From an uncultured Erwinia sp. (GTDB lineage: Bacteria; Pseudomonadota; Gammaproteobacteria; Enterobacterales; Enterobacteriaceae): 51,829 nt of DNA. Of this stretch, positions 50,254 through 51,829 are shown piece after piece. The position numbers and the translations under genes are program-made. Position 1 is the stretch's first letter, and every line of letters starts with the position of its first letter. The notes under the pieces are model-generated. The model made no database searches. It was given only the letters and a program-made list of their open reading frames with translations, and had not been told where the DNA came from. The DNA lies in NCBI GenBank assembly GCA_946221915.1, contig CAMIKG010000029.1, positions 1 to 51,829 on the forward strand, read 5' to 3'.

Positions 50254-51702
50254 ATGAAGTTTATCATTAAATTATTCCCTGAAATCACTATCAAAAGCCA
50301 GTCTGTGCGCTTGCGCTTTATTAAAATCCTGACAGGGAATATTCGTAACGTTCTCAAACAGTATGACGATTCGCTGGCGGTCGTTCGCCACTGGGATCAT
50401 ATCGAAGTGCGCGCCAAAGATGAGGCGCAGCGTCCCGCTATTGTTGATCATCTGACACGTATTCCTGGCATTCACCATATTCTGGCGGTAGAAGACCGCG
50501 CGTACAGCGATGTGCACGATATTTTTGAGCAGACGCTGGAGCTGTACCGTGAGCGGATTGAAGGCAAAAGCTTCTGCGTGCGCGTGAAGCGTCGCGGTAA
50601 GCATGAATTTAGTTCGCAGGACGTGGAGCGTTATGTTGGCGGTGGGCTGAATCAGCATGTCGATAGCGCGCGCGTGCAGCTGAATCATCCTGAAGTAACG
50701 GTAAATCTGGAAATTGAAAACGACCGTTTGCTGCTGGTGATCGGACGTTATGAAGGCCTTGGCGGTTTCCCGATTGGCACCCAGGAAGATGTGCTGTCGC
50801 TGATTTCCGGCGGTTTCGATTCCGGTGTTTCCAGTTATATGCTGATGCGTCGCGGCTGCCGCGTGCATTACTGCTTCTTTAACCTTGGCGGCGCGGCGCA
50901 TGAGATTGGTGTTCGTCAGGTGGCGCATTATCTGTGGAACCGTTTCGGCAGTTCGCACCGCGTGCGTTTTGTCGCGATCAACTTTGAACCGGTGGTCGGC
51001 GAGATTCTGGAAAAAGTCGATGATGGTCAGATGGGCGTGGTGCTGAAGCGTATGATGGTGCGCGCGGCATCGCAGGTGGCGGAGCGCTATGGCGTGCAGG
51101 CGCTGGTGACTGGCGAAGCGCTGGGCCAGGTGTCCAGCCAGACGCTGACCAACCTGCGTTTAATCGATAATGCCAGTGATACACTGATTCTGCGTCCGCT
51201 GATTTCCCATGATAAAGAGCACATTATCAATCTGGCGCGCGAGATCGGCACCGAAGATTTTGCCCGCACCATGCCGGAATATTGCGGTGTGATTTCGAAA
51301 AGCCCGACGGTAAAAGCAGTGAAGACGAAAATTGAAGCGGAAGAGCAGAATTTCGATTTTGCCATTCTCGACCGTGTGGTGCAGGAAGCGACCAATGTCG
51401 ATATCCGTGAGATTGCCACGCAAGCTCAGGAAGAAGTGGTGGAAGTGGAAACTGTCGCCTCGTTCAGCAGCAATGATGGGGTGCTGGATATCCGCTCGAT
51501 TGATGAGCAGGAAGCTAAGCCGCTGGCGCTTGAGGGCGTCGAAGTGAAATCGCTGCCGTTCTACAAGCTGAGCACGCAGTTTGGCGATCTTGACCAGAGC
51601 AAGACCTGGCTGCTGTATTGCGATCGCGGTGTGATGAGCCGTCTGCAGGCGCTGTATCTGCTTGAGCAGGGCTTCAGTAATGTGAAGGTTTATCGTCCGT
51701 AA
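50254..51702 (+). CDS. thiI: tRNA sulfurtransferase / thiamine protein ThiI
   Basis: A 482-residue enzyme, same length as E. coli ThiI. It has an N-terminal ferredoxin-like and THUMP RNA-binding part, a PP-loop ATPase (SGGFDSGVSSYML) and a C-terminal rhodanese domain with catalytic Cys in LLYCDRGVMSRLQAL. It makes 4-thiouridine at tRNA position 8 and passes sulfur to ThiS for thiamine. It is divergent from xseB-ispA-dxs. It is followed by a second copy of the dispersed repeat. Confidence 0.98.
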   Translation: MKFIIKLFPEITIKSQSVRLRFIKILTGNIRNVLKQYDDSLAVVRHWDHIEVRAKDEAQRPAIVDHLTRIPGIHHILAVEDRAYSDVHDIFEQTLELYRERIEGKSFCVRVKRRGKHEFSSQDVERYVGGGLNQHVDSARVQLNHPEVTVNLEIENDRLLLVIGRYEGLGGFPIGTQEDVLSLISGGFDSGVSSYMLMRRGCRVHYCFFNLGGAAHEIGVRQVAHYLWNRFGSSHRVRFVAINFEPVVGEILEKVDDGQMGVVLKRMMVRAASQVAERYGVQALVTGEALGQVSSQTLTNLRLIDNASDTLILRPLISHDKEHIINLAREIGTEDFARTMPEYCGVISKSPTVKAVKTKIEAEEQNFDFAILDRVVQEATNVDIREIATQAQEEVVEVETVASFSSNDGVLDIRSIDEQEAKPLALEGVEVKSLPFYKLSTQFGDLDQSKTWLLYCDRGVMSRLQALYLLEQGFSNVKVYRP

Positions 51703-51750
51703 CCAATACCTGGCACGGTGAATCGGAAACCAGGCCGCAACACCTTTACG

Positions 51751-51829
51751 TAAGGCGCAGGGAACACGGTCAGTGGAGGAAAGCGTCCCGCGCCTGGCAG
51801 GACGCGGTCCATGCCGCTATGGACGGCGC
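51751..51829. repeat. Dispersed repeat, copy cut by window end
   Basis: From TAAG at 51751 and GGGAACACGG at 51760 the sequence matches 1316-1350 at 34 of 35 positions. It then continues with a diverged but alignable GC-rich core (CGCGG then GCTATGGAC). The right arm lies outside the window. It sits just after thiI. Confidence 0.7.

Noticed and set aside
1..51829. CRISPR array, prophage, integrase, tRNA or rRNA
   Set aside because: No regularly spaced repeats, phage genes, recombinase or tRNA-like cloverleaf were found when reading the intergenic regions.

Overview
The window is a chromosomal segment of an enterobacterium, most likely Erwiniaceae (Pantoea/Erwinia type). The gene order from iraP-dgcC-proC through aroL-yaiA-aroM-ppnP-rdgC-mak, sbcCD, phoBR, brnQ-proY, acpH, queA-tgt-yajC-secDF, nrdR-ribD-ribH-nusB-thiL-pgpA, yajO-dxs-ispA-xseB and thiI follows the E. 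coli K-12 backbone, and the proteins align closely with E. coli ones that I recall. Differences from K-12 include absence of phoA-psiF, yajD and tsx, a solitary lacZ, and several inserted clusters. The family-level assignment is inference from gene content and was not tested with a database.

Layout. 1-1.3 kb: MFS drug exporter (mdtG). 1.3-4.6 kb: lacZ on the minus strand behind a LacI-type operator. 4.8-6.7 kb: a tiny Gly-rich lipoprotein, the RpoS-stabilising anti-adaptor iraP and the diguanylate cyclase dgcC. 6.7-9.1 kb: proC, an inserted two-gene membrane cluster (unknown anchor protein plus DUF421/YetF) and yaiI. 9.1-14 kb: a DUF2076 protein, shikimate genes aroL-yaiA-aroM, ppnP, a MarR regulator beside a decayed EamA permease, and rdgC. 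14-19 kb: mak, then an ethanolamine permease, an aminoalcohol-kinase-like phosphotransferase and an AraC regulator. 19.2-21 kb: a tight operon of three lipoproteins (CsgG-like, DUF4810, DUF799). 21-25.6 kb: sbcDC, with a very glutamine-rich SbcC. 25.9-28.9 kb: phoB-phoR plus a PstS-like binding protein behind a Pho box. 28.9-30.6 kb: a broken NadS-type antitoxin and a MetJ-controlled MetE-like enzyme. 31-33.7 kb: brnQ and proY. 33.9-35.3 kb: a 2-Cys peroxiredoxin with an OxyR-like site, and acpH. 35.4-41 kb: queuosine genes queA-tgt and the translocase genes yajC-secD-secF. 41-46 kb: yajI, nrdR-ribD-ribH-nusB-thiL-pgpA. 46-51.7 kb: yajO, dxs-ispA-xseB (isoprenoid precursors) and thiI.

The same 35-nt sequence (one mismatch) occurs near both ends, after mdtG and after thiI. 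The complete left copy is a long imperfect palindrome, so it looks like a dispersed MITE/REP-type repeat. The least explained coding region is the three-lipoprotein operon at 19.2-21.0 kb. The clearest signs of decay are the EamA remnant at about 12.8 kb and the interrupted NadS gene at about 29 kb. I found no rRNA, tRNA, CRISPR array, intact insertion sequence or prophage.
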